Origin: Planococcus chinensis
GTDB taxonomy: Bacteria; Bacillota; Bacilli; Bacillales_A; Planococcaceae
Reading direction: 5' to 3'
DNA length: 64,000 nucleotides
NCBI RefSeq assembly: GCF_020071995.1
Contig: NZ_JABWTK010000003.1
Coordinates: forward strand, 310,001 to 374,000
Part shown: positions 48,981 through 56,790 of the stretch, in pieces
How the letters are laid out: each line of letters begins with the position of its first letter
Position numbering within the stretch: the stretch's first letter is position 1
The notes under the pieces: model-generated
Told to the model about the DNA's origin: nothing
The model's database searches: none
The model's input: only the letters and a program-made list of their open reading frames with translations
Position numbers and translations under genes: made by a program

Positions 48981-49886
48981 ATGAAAAAAGCCATGTTTAT
49001 CTTAAACCCATCTTCTGGTAAAGAGAAGGCTTCCGATTACCGGGAGCAAGTTGTCTTCACACTGGAATCTATGGGATATAGCGTTGATACAAGAGAAACA
49101 GAAAAGCAGGGAGATGCCACCCACTTCGCGCGGGAAGCAGCGGAACAGCAGTATGACTTTGTAGTAGCCATGGGAGGGGACGGCACGATCAATGAAGCGG
49201 TTTCCGGACTCGCTGAACAGCCGCATCAACCGCTTTTTTCCCTCATCCCACTTGGAACGGTGAACGATTTTGCACGGGCGCTTGGCATTTCGCTGGATCC
49301 GCCCCAAGCAATCGAAGCGTTAAAAAGTGGAACAGAAAAATGGGTGGATATCGCCAAAGTTGGAAAGCAGTACTTTATGAACATTTTGGCACTTGGGCAA
49401 ATTGCAGAGTCCACTTATGAAGTATCTCCGGAACAGAAAACACGGCTTGGAGCTTTGGCTTATTTTATCGAAGGCGTTAAAGCGATTACATCAGATGCCG
49501 AAGAATACTTCACCGTGGAACATGACCACGGATATTGGGAAGGCGATGCCAAACTGGTATTGGTCGCACTGACCAATTCAGTGGGCGGTTTTGAGAAGCT
49601 GGCTCCTGAAGCATTGACTGATGATGGATTGCTTCATGTCTACATTGTAAAAAATGCGGCTTTGCCGGCTTTTGTCCGAATTGCTGGAGCGATGCTGATC
49701 GGAAAGCTCGAAAAAGATCCGGCAGTGGAAGTAATTCACACGACAAAGGTTTCAATCGGGACAAATGAACCAATGTTCTGTAATATTGATGGGGACGAAG
49801 GCTGTGCGACTCCATTTGTGATTGAAGTACTGCCCCGCCACATCCGTGCTTTAGTTCCACCGGACAAAGAAGAGTTAGAAGCATAA
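48981..49886 (+). CDS. Diacylglycerol kinase family lipid kinase
   Basis: Soluble DagK/YegS-type kinase phosphorylating diacylglycerol or a related lipid. The 301 residues show FILNPSSGKEKASDYREQV, the nucleotide loop VVAMGGDGTINEAVSGL (about 62-78), LIPLGTVNDFARALGI and the C-terminal CNIDGDEGCATPFVIEVLPRHIRALVP. Distinct from DgkB by details I cannot weigh without alignment, so YtlR/BmrU-type paralogues are also possible. ATG after CGGAGGTACCTAC. Confidence 0.88.
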   Translation: MKKAMFILNPSSGKEKASDYREQVVFTLESMGYSVDTRETEKQGDATHFAREAAEQQYDFVVAMGGDGTINEAVSGLAEQPHQPLFSLIPLGTVNDFARALGISLDPPQAIEALKSGTEKWVDIAKVGKQYFMNILALGQIAESTYEVSPEQKTRLGALAYFIEGVKAITSDAEEYFTVEHDHGYWEGDAKLVLVALTNSVGGFEKLAPEALTDDGLLHVYIVKNAALPAFVRIAGAMLIGKLEKDPAVEVIHTTKVSIGTNEPMFCNIDGDEGCATPFVIEVLPRHIRALVPPDKEELEA

Positions 49887-50212
49887 AAACACAAGCGCCG
49901 CTTAGCTTCCACTGTTTACTATAAAATGATAAAAGTAAAATGGCCGGCCATTTTCAAAGGGCCGGCCTTAAATTTGTCTTATAAAAAATGGCAATTACAT
50001 AGTTTTTGTGAAACCTTTTTAGCAGTAATACGTTATATATAATATAGTTTTAGGGAATTTATTTCCTATTTGTAAGGACTAAGGTAAAAAATTCTTACTG
50101 TTTATGACAAAAAAATTTAAAATATATGGTAAAAACTATGTTATTCTAATCAATTTCGGTATATAGTAAAACTAACGGCTGCAAAATCTGTACAAAGAAA
50201 GACGGGGAAAAC
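49887..50212. other. Intergenic spacer with a GGCCGGCC hairpin
   Basis: 326 bp between the lipid kinase and AraC genes. GGCCGGCC occurs at 49942-49949 and 49960-49967 and can form a very strong hairpin with a 10-nt loop, followed only by TTAAATTT; a weak terminator of the kinase gene is likely. The remaining 240 bp are AT-rich (including TATATATAATATAG near 50033) with no ORF and no convincing promoter boxes. Confidence 0.5.
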
Positions 50213-50998
50213 ATGAATATTATCGCAGTGCCTACGATTCAAGAAACCATTTCCAAGATTTTCATGAATGAAAGCGAAACTTTGAGCCAATTCGAAGGGG
50301 TAGAAAAGTTTTACGAAATCGAAACTCAACTGATTTATGAAATCAATCATTTGGAAAAAGAACGTGCAAAACAGACACTGAGAGTCTTGATTGATTTGAT
50401 TGCTGTTCGTTCTGGAAAAGAAACCATCCGGCAAGTACGCAACTACTATATCGTCTTGTCATCTGTAATGGCGCGTAAATTATTTGAAATGCGGGTTCCA
50501 CCAAAGAAAGCGTTCGCTTTTAATGTAGCTTGTGTGGAATTAGTCGAAAAACACATGAACGATTCTGAATTCCTTTATGTAGCAGATGAATTGATCGAGT
50601 TCTTTACATCGATTATTTCTGAGCGCAAACAGCCTTCTTTTGGCCACCAGACGGTCAACAAAGTGGTAATGTTTATTAATGATGAGGTGGAACGCGACCT
50701 ATCAGTGGAAGACATCGCAAAACATTTCAATATTTCCACAAGCCATTTGTCCCGCATCTTCAGAGAACATGCTGGTATAACGCTTGTAGAATACTTGAAT
50801 GTTCGGCGAGTAGAAGAATCCCAATATTATCTGCGTCATTCAGATAAAGGGATTTCCGATATTTCCAAGCAATTTCATTTCTGCAACCAAAGTTATTTCA
50901 CACGGATTTTCAAGAAATATACAACTGTCACGCCAAAACAATTCCGCGACAGCCAGCATATTCCGTACTTCCGCTATAATTTGCCAAACGCGAAATAA
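50213..50998 (+). CDS. AraC family transcriptional regulator
   Basis: DNA-binding regulator of 261 residues. The C-terminal 100 residues are the double helix-turn-helix: VVMFINDEVERDLSVEDIAKHFNISTSHLSRIFREHAGITLVEYLNVRRVEESQYYLRHSDKGISDISKQFHFCNQSYFTRIFKKYTTVTPKQFR (about 150-245). The N-terminal 145 residues are helical with no cupin or other known sensor motif, similar to regulators of the YesS/YSIRK-associated type. The ATG follows GACGGGGAAAAC, a weak site. Stands alone between a lipid kinase and yidC, so its targets cannot be inferred. Confidence 0.88.
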   Translation: MNIIAVPTIQETISKIFMNESETLSQFEGVEKFYEIETQLIYEINHLEKERAKQTLRVLIDLIAVRSGKETIRQVRNYYIVLSSVMARKLFEMRVPPKKAFAFNVACVELVEKHMNDSEFLYVADELIEFFTSIISERKQPSFGHQTVNKVVMFINDEVERDLSVEDIAKHFNISTSHLSRIFREHAGITLVEYLNVRRVEESQYYLRHSDKGISDISKQFHFCNQSYFTRIFKKYTTVTPKQFRDSQHIPYFRYNLPNAK

Positions 50999-51021
50999 GG
51001 AGAAGCAATTCTCCTTTTTTT
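50997..51021 (+). terminator. Intrinsic terminator of the AraC-type gene
   Basis: AAGGAGAA/TTCTCCTT stem with 4-nt loop and six T. Overlaps the stop codon. Confidence 0.85.
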
Positions 51022-51167
51022 CTTGCCTTTTCGGAGGCAGTCTTCCAGTTGCAGCCGTATTTTCGTCACAACTGGCAAGAAAATAAATGCTTCTGGAGTG
51101 TCTGATTGAATTTTATGCGTCTTATAGGTATACTTCTTTATAGTTGAAAAAGGTGAAGGTGACTAAA

Positions 51168-51947
51168 GTGAAAAAGAAATTAACATTACTATCTTTGCTG
51201 ACAGCGGCTGTGTTGCTGTTAAGCGGTTGTTCATCAGTAGAGAATAAAGAAGGATTTTTCTATTCGATTTTTGTAGCGCCATTTGATTTTTCCCTCGATT
51301 ACTTAGGGGCTTTATTTAATGGGAGCTATGGCCTGGCAATTGTAGCGATCACGGTAATTATCCGTCTTGTTCTAATGCCGTTCATGCTGCGCACGTATAA
51401 GCGCCAACAAGGCATGAAAGTGAAAATGGACAAATTGCGCCCTGAGATGGAAGACATTCAAAAACGTTTAAAAGAAACAAAAGACAAAGAAGAACAGATG
51501 AAAATCCAGCAGGAAATGATGGGGCTTTATAAAAAGCATGATGTGAATCCATTGAATATGGGATGCTTGCCTGTCATTATTCAAATGCCGATCATCATGG
51601 GTCTATACTTTGCCATCCTTTATTCTCCGGATGTGAAATCCCACGAGTTCCTATGGTTCAACTTGGGAAGCCCTGATATTTTGATGACATTGATTGCTGG
51701 AGCGGTTTATTTCTTCCAGGCACGTGTATCGTTGTGGACCATGCCTGAACAGCAGCAGAAACAGATGAAGCTGTTCATCTATATTTCACCGATCATGATT
51801 ATGTTTGTATCGTTCAGTTCGATGGCAGCTTTGCCTGTTTACTGGGCAGTCGGCGGTATCCTATTGATTATCCAAACATTCATTGGACGGAAATTCTACT
51901 CGAACCACCCGGAAGTGGCGTTGGAATCTGTAGAAGAGAAAAAATAA
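51168..51947 (+). CDS. yidC: Membrane protein insertase YidC/Oxa1
   Basis: Inserts and folds membrane proteins with or without Sec. The 259 residues start with a lipoprotein signal (KLTLLSLLTAAVLLLSGCSS, lipobox LSGC, Cys about residue 20), then the five-helix Oxa1 core: YGLAIVAITVIIRLVLMPFML with the functional arginine, a charged cytosolic hairpin (KVKMDKLRPEMEDIQKRLKETKDKEEQMKIQQEMMGLYKKHDVNPL), CLPVIIQMPIIMGLYFAILYSPDV, and the C-terminal YWAVGGILLIIQTFIGRKFY. GTG 51168 has AAGGTGAAGGTGA upstream; TTG 51144 is the alternative. Not beside rnpA/rpmH, so this is the second copy (YqjG-type). No MifM-like leader gene was seen. Confidence 0.92.
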   Translation: MKKKLTLLSLLTAAVLLLSGCSSVENKEGFFYSIFVAPFDFSLDYLGALFNGSYGLAIVAITVIIRLVLMPFMLRTYKRQQGMKVKMDKLRPEMEDIQKRLKETKDKEEQMKIQQEMMGLYKKHDVNPLNMGCLPVIIQMPIIMGLYFAILYSPDVKSHEFLWFNLGSPDILMTLIAGAVYFFQARVSLWTMPEQQQKQMKLFIYISPIMIMFVSFSSMAALPVYWAVGGILLIIQTFIGRKFYSNHPEVALESVEEKK

Positions 51948-51955
51948 TTAAGAAT

Positions 51956-51985
51956 AGCCGGCAAATCTGCCGGCTTTCTTTTTTT
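51956..51985 (+). terminator. Intrinsic terminator of yidC
   Basis: AGCCGGCA/TGCCGGCT stem with loop AATC and TTTCTTTTTTT. Its T run ends at the ribosome binding site of the next small gene. Confidence 0.85.
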
Positions 51986-51998
51986 GGAGATGAATTTA

Positions 51999-52244
51999 GT
52001 GAATAACAAATTGATTCAAGGACTGGCAATTGCAGCCCTCAGTGTGGCGTCGCTTGTTTTTCTGATTATGGGGAATCTCGAAGTCGCTGTTTTGTTTATG
52101 ACATTGCTCTTCGTGTGTACCAACAGTTTCCGTTACCGCCAGATGAAGGAGCGGGGAATGGACCGGGAAGCCAAATGGATGCTCGGAATGGCCATTATTT
52201 TCGCCGTGTTATTTGTAGTGGTTTTGGCAATGATTTTTATATAA
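51999..52244 (+). CDS. Small two-to-three-helix membrane protein
   Basis: 81-residue hydrophobic protein of unknown function. Two N-terminal helices (LIQGLAIAALSVASLVFLIM and EVAVLFMTLLFVCTNSFRY), a basic cytosolic loop (RQMKERGMDREAKWM) and a final helix (LGMAIIFAVLFVVVLAMIFI). GTG 51999 is chosen because GGAG lies 9 bp upstream; TTG 51984 and ATG 51990 fall within or beside that site. It follows yidC after a terminator only 14 bp away, so read-through is its likeliest expression route. No family recognised. Confidence 0.7.
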   Translation: MNNKLIQGLAIAALSVASLVFLIMGNLEVAVLFMTLLFVCTNSFRYRQMKERGMDREAKWMLGMAIIFAVLFVVVLAMIFI

Positions 52245-52250
52245 AGCGCA

Positions 52251-52286
52251 AAAAGCAGCACAAGCCTAGGGCATGTGCTGCTTTTC
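52251..52286. terminator. Bidirectional terminator after the small membrane protein gene
   Basis: AAAAGCAGCACA/TGTGCTGCTTTT, 12-bp perfect stem with 11-nt loop. Confidence 0.82.
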
Positions 52287-52305
52287 TTATAGGTTAATGC
52301 TGTCG

Positions 52306-52419
52306 TCAAACAGCTGATGGTTGTTCGGTATATTCGAATTTCTCTTTTTGGCGCTCTTCCAGTAAAGCATCCAATTGGTGCATGAGAATTAAGATGTCTT
52401 TTTCTGAGATTCGTTTCAA
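52306..52419 (-). CDS. Probable 37-residue small protein
   Basis: Unrecognised short ORF: MKRISEKDILILMHQLDALL then EERQKEKFEYTEQPSAV. The N-terminal 26 residues form an amphipathic helix, the tail is charged. It starts at TTG with AAGGAG 9 bp upstream and ends beside the bidirectional terminator at 52251. The good ribosome binding site, matched terminator and otherwise empty 250-bp gap favour a real gene. No membrane segment and no known domain. Confidence 0.5.
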   Translation of the reverse strand: MKRISEKDILILMHQLDALLEERQKEKFEYTEQPSAV

Positions 52420-52491
52420 ATTGCCCAGCTCCTTGTAATTGTATATACATAGGTATTCGTATATTTCACAGGACTTTTGGGGGTCGGAATA

Positions 52492-53643
52492 TTAATATTG
52501 AAACTTTTTCCGAGTCGCTAACACCACAATGATAGCCGGCAATGAAAAGCTGACCATGCCAAGAAACGAAAGGCCGGGGGAAATTTCATACAGGAAGCCG
52601 CCTGGAATCGTCAAAAGAGCAACACTTAAGCTCATGGCAAAAGCTGCATACATCCCTTGCGCTGCAGGCATATGGCTAGGTGCAAGTTTTTGGGAAATAT
52701 ATTGGATAAAGGCAAAATGGGCAACACCGAATGACAAAGCATGAAGTGCCTGCGACAAGATGAATACCCAGACGGATGGGAAGAGAAAAACCAGAATCCA
52801 ACGCAAAGTAGAGCCGGCACCGGCCAATAAAAACATGGAGGAGACACTCCAGTTCCGGAACACATGATCCGCTTTTGCAAAAAAGAGGATTTCAAACAAA
52901 ATAGCGATATTCAAGATAAATCCGATGTAAAAGCTGCTGACGCCTGTGTCCTGGAGATACAGAAATCCAAAATTGTAATAAGCGGCATGTGCTCCTTGGA
53001 GCAGGGTTGCCACCAATAGCAGGGTTAAAAAGGATTTGGATTTCAGCAGTTTTTTAGCTGCGTGTTTGCTGTCGCGGTTTTTCGGTTTTGGTTTAATCTG
53101 CAGTTGAGCGGGAGAGGTAGCAGATAAAGTCACGGCCATAAAGAGAAGGCCGGCCAGCATGACCCATAAAATGGCCCCTTCCTGCCAAAGAGCTGTTGCG
53201 CCTCCCACAATCAACAGCGCAATCGTGTATCCGAGCGAGCCGTAAGAACGGCTTTTGCCGTAATGAACCTGTTCGGTCTGCATCAAGACAGTAGCTCCGC
53301 TTTCCATTCCCGGAAGAATATTCGGATAAACCATATTAAATAAGAACGTAATGGCAAAGAGCAGGATATAGGAATTTGCCGGTATGTATAAAGCCATAAT
53401 TACTACAGAAGCGAAAGCCAGAAGCTGCATAAGCTTCCCTAGTGATAACAGGCGAGTCAGCAAAGGGAAAAACAAGAAAGTGGAGAGGGCACGTGCCGCC
53501 ATACCGGCCCCTAAAATGATGCTTGCAGCTGAAACGCTCAATCCTTTTTCATTGGTCAGCCAGCCAGTCCAGTATGGCAGGAATACCCCCCAAGTGAAAA
53601 AGAAGGCAAAAAAGTTAAGTGAAAGCCATTTTTGATTGTTCAT
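52492..53643 (-). CDS. MFS transporter (HcaT/NupG-like, MFS_1_like)
   Basis: 383-residue permease with twelve predicted membrane segments. The beginning WLSLNFFAFFFTWGVFLPYWTGWLTNEKGLSVSAASIILGAGMAARALSTFLFFPLL and GYTIALLIVGGATALW resemble the phenylpropionate permease HcaT and nucleoside-permease-like branch rather than drug exporters. A basic central loop (QIKPKPKNRDSKHAAKKLLKS) separates the halves. ATG 53643 is preferred since GAGG lies 9 bp upstream; ATG 53658 overlaps that site. Substrate unknown. Confidence 0.8.
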   Translation of the reverse strand: MNNQKWLSLNFFAFFFTWGVFLPYWTGWLTNEKGLSVSAASIILGAGMAARALSTFLFFPLLTRLLSLGKLMQLLAFASVVIMALYIPANSYILLFAITFLFNMVYPNILPGMESGATVLMQTEQVHYGKSRSYGSLGYTIALLIVGGATALWQEGAILWVMLAGLLFMAVTLSATSPAQLQIKPKPKNRDSKHAAKKLLKSKSFLTLLLVATLLQGAHAAYYNFGFLYLQDTGVSSFYIGFILNIAILFEILFFAKADHVFRNWSVSSMFLLAGAGSTLRWILVFLFPSVWVFILSQALHALSFGVAHFAFIQYISQKLAPSHMPAAQGMYAAFAMSLSVALLTIPGGFLYEISPGLSFLGMVSFSLPAIIVVLATRKKFQY

Positions 53644-53767
53644 AATCGATAACCTCATATTCCATTAAACTTCTAATTTCAGTATATCGGATGTCCAAGG
53701 GTTAGGGGAGAAATCCGGCGGAAGAAATGGTAGAATAAGAAAGAATTAGACAGAAAGAAGGCACATG

Positions 53768-54790
53768 ATGAAATCACGCTCTCCGATAAATCCAAAAAAT
53801 AAAAAAGCATATATAAAGTGGGCATCGATAGCTGCCGCCGCTTTGGTGGCGCTGGTCGCCGTATTCTGGCTCTATACCGAGGAAAAAAGTACAGATCCGG
53901 TGAATAATAATAGTGCAACAGCTCCGTCCCAAAGCCAGCAGCCGGCAACTTCGGAAGACAGTCCTGAAGAGAAAGCAGCGAAAGAGGAGGCTGCCAAAGA
54001 ACAGGCAGCAAAAGAGAAAGCCGCGGAAGAACAAGCAGCAAAAGAGAAAGCAGCTGAAGAACAGGCGGCGAAAGAGAAAGCGGCCGAAGAAAAAGCGATA
54101 AAAGAACAAGCATCGAAAGAAGCAGCAGAAAAGAAAGTCGCCGAAGAACAGGCAGCGAAAGAGGTTGCAGAAAAGAAAGCTGCTGAAGAAAAAGCCGCAG
54201 AACAAAAGGCAGCTTCCGGCAAAAAACTGGATGCTACCCAATACGCGGAAGATACGGCGCTGCCTTCAAAACCGACAATCATATCCGGTGTTTTATTAGC
54301 GAACAAGCAACATCCGTTGCCGGCGACTTATGCACCCGGTGAAGTAAAAGAGGCAAGAAGTGCATTTGAATCCATGCGGGCGGATGCGTTAAAGGCCGGC
54401 ATCGATTTGACGGCTTTCAGCACATACCGGGGTTTTGACCGCCAAAAAGAATTATATGCCGGCTATGTAGCAAAAGACGGCCAGCAAGCTGCGGACCGTT
54501 ACAGTGCACGGCCAGGATATTCCGAGCATCAAACAGGACTCGCGTTTGACATCGGCGAATCCGGACAAGAACAGCATTGGGCTTCATCTTCTTTTGGTGA
54601 TACCAAAGGCGGAAAATGGCTGAAGGACAATGCCCATAATTATGGATTCATCCTCCGTTATCCAAAAGGCGCGGAAAACATTACAGGCTATATGCACGAA
54701 TCCTGGCATTACCGTTATGTTGGGAAAAAAGTGGCTACCGATATTCATTCCAAAGGAATTACATTAGAAGAATACCTTGGAGTAAATTAA
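53768..54790 (+). CDS. vanY: D-Ala-D-Ala carboxypeptidase, VanY/M15B family
   Basis: Cell-wall peptidase trimming the terminal D-Ala of peptidoglycan stems. The 340 residues hold an N-terminal membrane anchor ([22 protein letters not shown], about 15-36), a long Ala/Lys/Glu linker (about 65-155) of near-exact decapeptide units such as [10 protein letters not shown], and the zinc peptidase domain (about 165-340) with the motif [10 protein letters not shown] (His254 and Asp) and HESWHYRY. The linker probably forms a long single helix that spans the wall. ATG 53768 lies 6 bp after AGAAGG; ATG 53765 is the alternative. No vancomycin-resistance neighbours, so a housekeeping role is likely. Confidence 0.9.
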   Translation: MKSRSPINPKNKKAYIKWASIAAAALVALVAVFWLYTEEKSTDPVNNNSATAPSQSQQPATSEDSPEEKAAKEEAAKEQAAKEKAAEEQAAKEKAAEEQAAKEKAAEEKAIKEQASKEAAEKKVAEEQAAKEVAEKKAAEEKAAEQKAASGKKLDATQYAEDTALPSKPTIISGVLLANKQHPLPATYAPGEVKEARSAFESMRADALKAGIDLTAFSTYRGFDRQKELYAGYVAKDGQQAADRYSARPGYSEHQTGLAFDIGESGQEQHWASSSFGDTKGGKWLKDNAHNYGFILRYPKGAENITGYMHESWHYRYVGKKVATDIHSKGITLEEYLGVN

Positions 54791-54820
54791 AAGATCGTCT
54801 CCTCCGGGAGACGATCTTTT
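54789..54820 (+). terminator. Intrinsic terminator of vanY (first of two identical copies)
   Basis: AAAAGATCGTCTC pairs with GAGACGATCTTTT around CTCCGG. The same 32 bp recur exactly at 55147-55178 on the other side of a repeat element. Confidence 0.88.
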
Positions 54821-54825
54821 AATTT

Positions 54826-55145
54826 GTAGACAAAGTATAAATGAATAGAGGTGCATAAAACCAACCGGACCGGCTACTGCGCTTTCCCGCGGGAGTCTCC
54901 GCTGTTTTACTCCATATCAAGAAAGGGCAGGAAACTACAGGGTGCTTGATTTTCCCGCTTCTTTACACGTGACATCTTGTAAAGAAGCAGGAAAATGGAA
55001 TGAAGCGGAAGGCGGCGACTTCTGCGGGAAAGCGAAGCCGTCGAGACCCTGGAGTCGCAAAGCGACGAAGCGGCTCGGCGCGAGCCCGCGAAAAGCGTCC
55101 GCCTGAAGCGGAATGTGTCAGACTGTCAGGGGTTCTCGACAGTCT
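54826..55145. repeat. Large palindrome-rich repeat, family B, copy 2 (about 320 bp)
   Basis: Starts TGTAGACAAA, then ATAAAACCAACCG (54855-54867), CTTTCCCGCGGGAGTCTCC; the same order of blocks is found on the minus strand at the right end of copy 1 (34230 leftwards). The middle is a less related AT-richer segment, followed by a GC-rich half (about 55005-55110) and the end hairpin AGACTGTC/GACAGTCT. An open frame across 55000-55203 has no ribosome binding site and odd composition. Flanked on both sides by the same terminator sequence. Confidence 0.7.
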
Positions 55146-55180
55146 AAAAAGATCGTCTCCTCCGGGAGACGATCTTTTTT
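55146..55180. terminator. Second copy of the vanY terminator, serving cls
   Basis: Identical to 54789-54820 over 32 bp, with longer A and T tracts. Works for minus-strand transcription of cls, which ends 6 bp away. Confidence 0.85.
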
Positions 55181-55185
55181 ATCGT

Positions 55186-56640
55186 TTAGAGAATCGGCGA
55201 TAACAGTCTGGCAATCGATTCTTTTGTTTTGATCATTCTTGTTCGTGCATAGTAAAGGCCAAGTGTCAGCTCTTCGGATAGCTCCATATCCTGATAGAAC
55301 AATTCGGCCAGTTCACTAGAGACTTTATGGTCGTAAATAAAAGCATTCACTTCAAAATTCAGCTTGAAGCTGCGGACATCAATATTGGCTGTACCGACCG
55401 TTGAAACTTTGTCGTCCACCACGATCATTTTCGTGTGAAGAAAACCATTGTCGTAGATAAACACACGGGCACCGGCTCGCAGCATCTGGCCGGCATAAGA
55501 ATAAGTCGCCCAGTATACAAAAGGGTGATCCGGTTTGTTCGGGATCATGATGCGCACATCAATTCCCGATAACGCCGCAATCCGCACCGCGTCGTAAAAG
55601 CTGGGATCTGGTATAAAGTAAGGCGTCTGGATATAGATGTATTCCTCCGCCATGTTGATCATTTTCAAATAACCGTCTTTTATTTGCTCCCATTCTTCGT
55701 CAGGGCCGCTCGAAACGATCTGCATTGCCGTCTCCCCCTTTTTAGGAACTAGGGGAAAGAAAACTTCGTCGTACTCGATGTCATTTCTTGCAGAAGCCTG
55801 GTTCCAGTCCAAGATAAAACGTGTCTGCAAAGGATGCAAGGCACTTCCTTCGAGGCGAAGGTGAGTGTCCCGCCAATAGCCGAATTTCCGGCTTAAGCCC
55901 AGGTATTCGTCCCCTACATTGAACCCGCCGATATAACCAACCCGGCCATCAATGACCACTATTTTTCGGTGGTTCCGGTAATTCAAGCGTGGGTTGATAA
56001 TAGGCAAAATGGAAGGGAAGAAAGTTTCCACTTCGCCGCCTGCCTTGATAAATTCTTTGAAATGCTTTTTGCTGATTCGGCGTGAACCCATATCATCATA
56101 CAATAATCGTACTTTAACGCCTTCTTTCGCTTTGGCAGTCAAAGCATCCATTATCCGGTTGCCTAGTTGATCCAGCCGGAAAATGTAGTATTGAATATGG
56201 ATATGGTGCTTTGCTTGCTCGATATCGTGGATTAACGAATCGAATTTAGCCCGCCCGTCATTGAAAATTTGGACAGCGTTGTCCTGTGTCAACACAGCTC
56301 CATTATTTCTTAGGTGCAAATACACCAGGTCCTGATAATGCTGCACCTGGGGATCTTTGAACGGAAATTCGTTGTCATGCAGGTCGTTCATCTGATGGGC
56401 GATTAGGCTTTCTATTCCGACGCGTTCCCGGCCTTCCCATTTAAAGAGCGTTTTTTTCCGAAGCCGTCTTCCTAACAGAAGATAGATAAAGAACCCGAAA
56501 ATAGGAATGAAAAATAAGACCAGAATCCAGGCCCAAGTAGAAGTCGCGTCCCGGCGCTCGAGAAAAACAAGCGCTGCGGCAAGAAAAATATTAAGTATAA
56601 GTGTTGCAGCAGTTAGGATACTTAAGATTGATGCAGTCAT
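55186..56640 (-). CDS. cls: Cardiolipin synthase
   Basis: Membrane phospholipase-D-type enzyme condensing two phosphatidylglycerols into cardiolipin. The 484 residues have two N-terminal membrane helices (about 3-24 and 33-57, ending LLLGRRLRKKTL) and two HKD motifs: NYRNHRKIVVIDGRVGYIGGFNVGDEYLG (about 218-246) and NGFLHTKMIVVDDKVSTVGTANIDVRSF (about 395-422). Length and order are those of Bacillus ClsA. Minus strand, apparently a single gene, ending at a bidirectional terminator. Confidence 0.95.
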   Translation of the reverse strand: MTASILSILTAATLILNIFLAAALVFLERRDATSTWAWILVLFFIPIFGFFIYLLLGRRLRKKTLFKWEGRERVGIESLIAHQMNDLHDNEFPFKDPQVQHYQDLVYLHLRNNGAVLTQDNAVQIFNDGRAKFDSLIHDIEQAKHHIHIQYYIFRLDQLGNRIMDALTAKAKEGVKVRLLYDDMGSRRISKKHFKEFIKAGGEVETFFPSILPIINPRLNYRNHRKIVVIDGRVGYIGGFNVGDEYLGLSRKFGYWRDTHLRLEGSALHPLQTRFILDWNQASARNDIEYDEVFFPLVPKKGETAMQIVSSGPDEEWEQIKDGYLKMINMAEEYIYIQTPYFIPDPSFYDAVRIAALSGIDVRIMIPNKPDHPFVYWATYSYAGQMLRAGARVFIYDNGFLHTKMIVVDDKVSTVGTANIDVRSFKLNFEVNAFIYDHKVSSELAELFYQDMELSEELTLGLYYARTRMIKTKESIARLLSPIL

Positions 56641-56754
56641 AGTTTTCCCTCATTCTTTTAAAAGATCTGTATAACCAGTATAGACTATATGGCCGAAAGG
56701 AAGAAGGGAAGAGGACGTTCCGTTAAGTAAATACAACTTAAAAATATGGAAAAT

Positions 56755-56785
56755 AAAAACATTCAACAGTGAGTTGAATGTTTTT
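56755..56785 (-). terminator. Intrinsic terminator of the squalene/phytoene synthase-like gene
   Basis: Minus-strand AAAAACATTCAAC/GTTGAATGTTTTT, 13-bp perfect stem with 5-nt loop and following TTTT. Confidence 0.87.
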
Positions 56786-56790
56786 ACGGC

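Noticed and set aside
49942-49967. GGCCGGCC repeats as a recombination or attachment site
   Set aside because: The two copies form a simple hairpin between convergent-free genes and are better explained as a weak terminator.
51022-51167. MifM-like regulatory leader before yidC
   Set aside because: No ORF of suitable length with a ribosome binding site and no stalling-type acidic C-terminus was found in this gap.
53960-54215. Regularly spaced direct repeats resembling a short CRISPR array
   Set aside because: The repeats lie in frame inside vanY and encode an Ala/Lys/Glu helix; there are no unique spacers of constant length.
55000-55203. 67-codon open frame after vanY
   Set aside because: It lies within repeat family B, is extremely Arg/Ser-rich, has no ribosome binding site and runs through a terminator.
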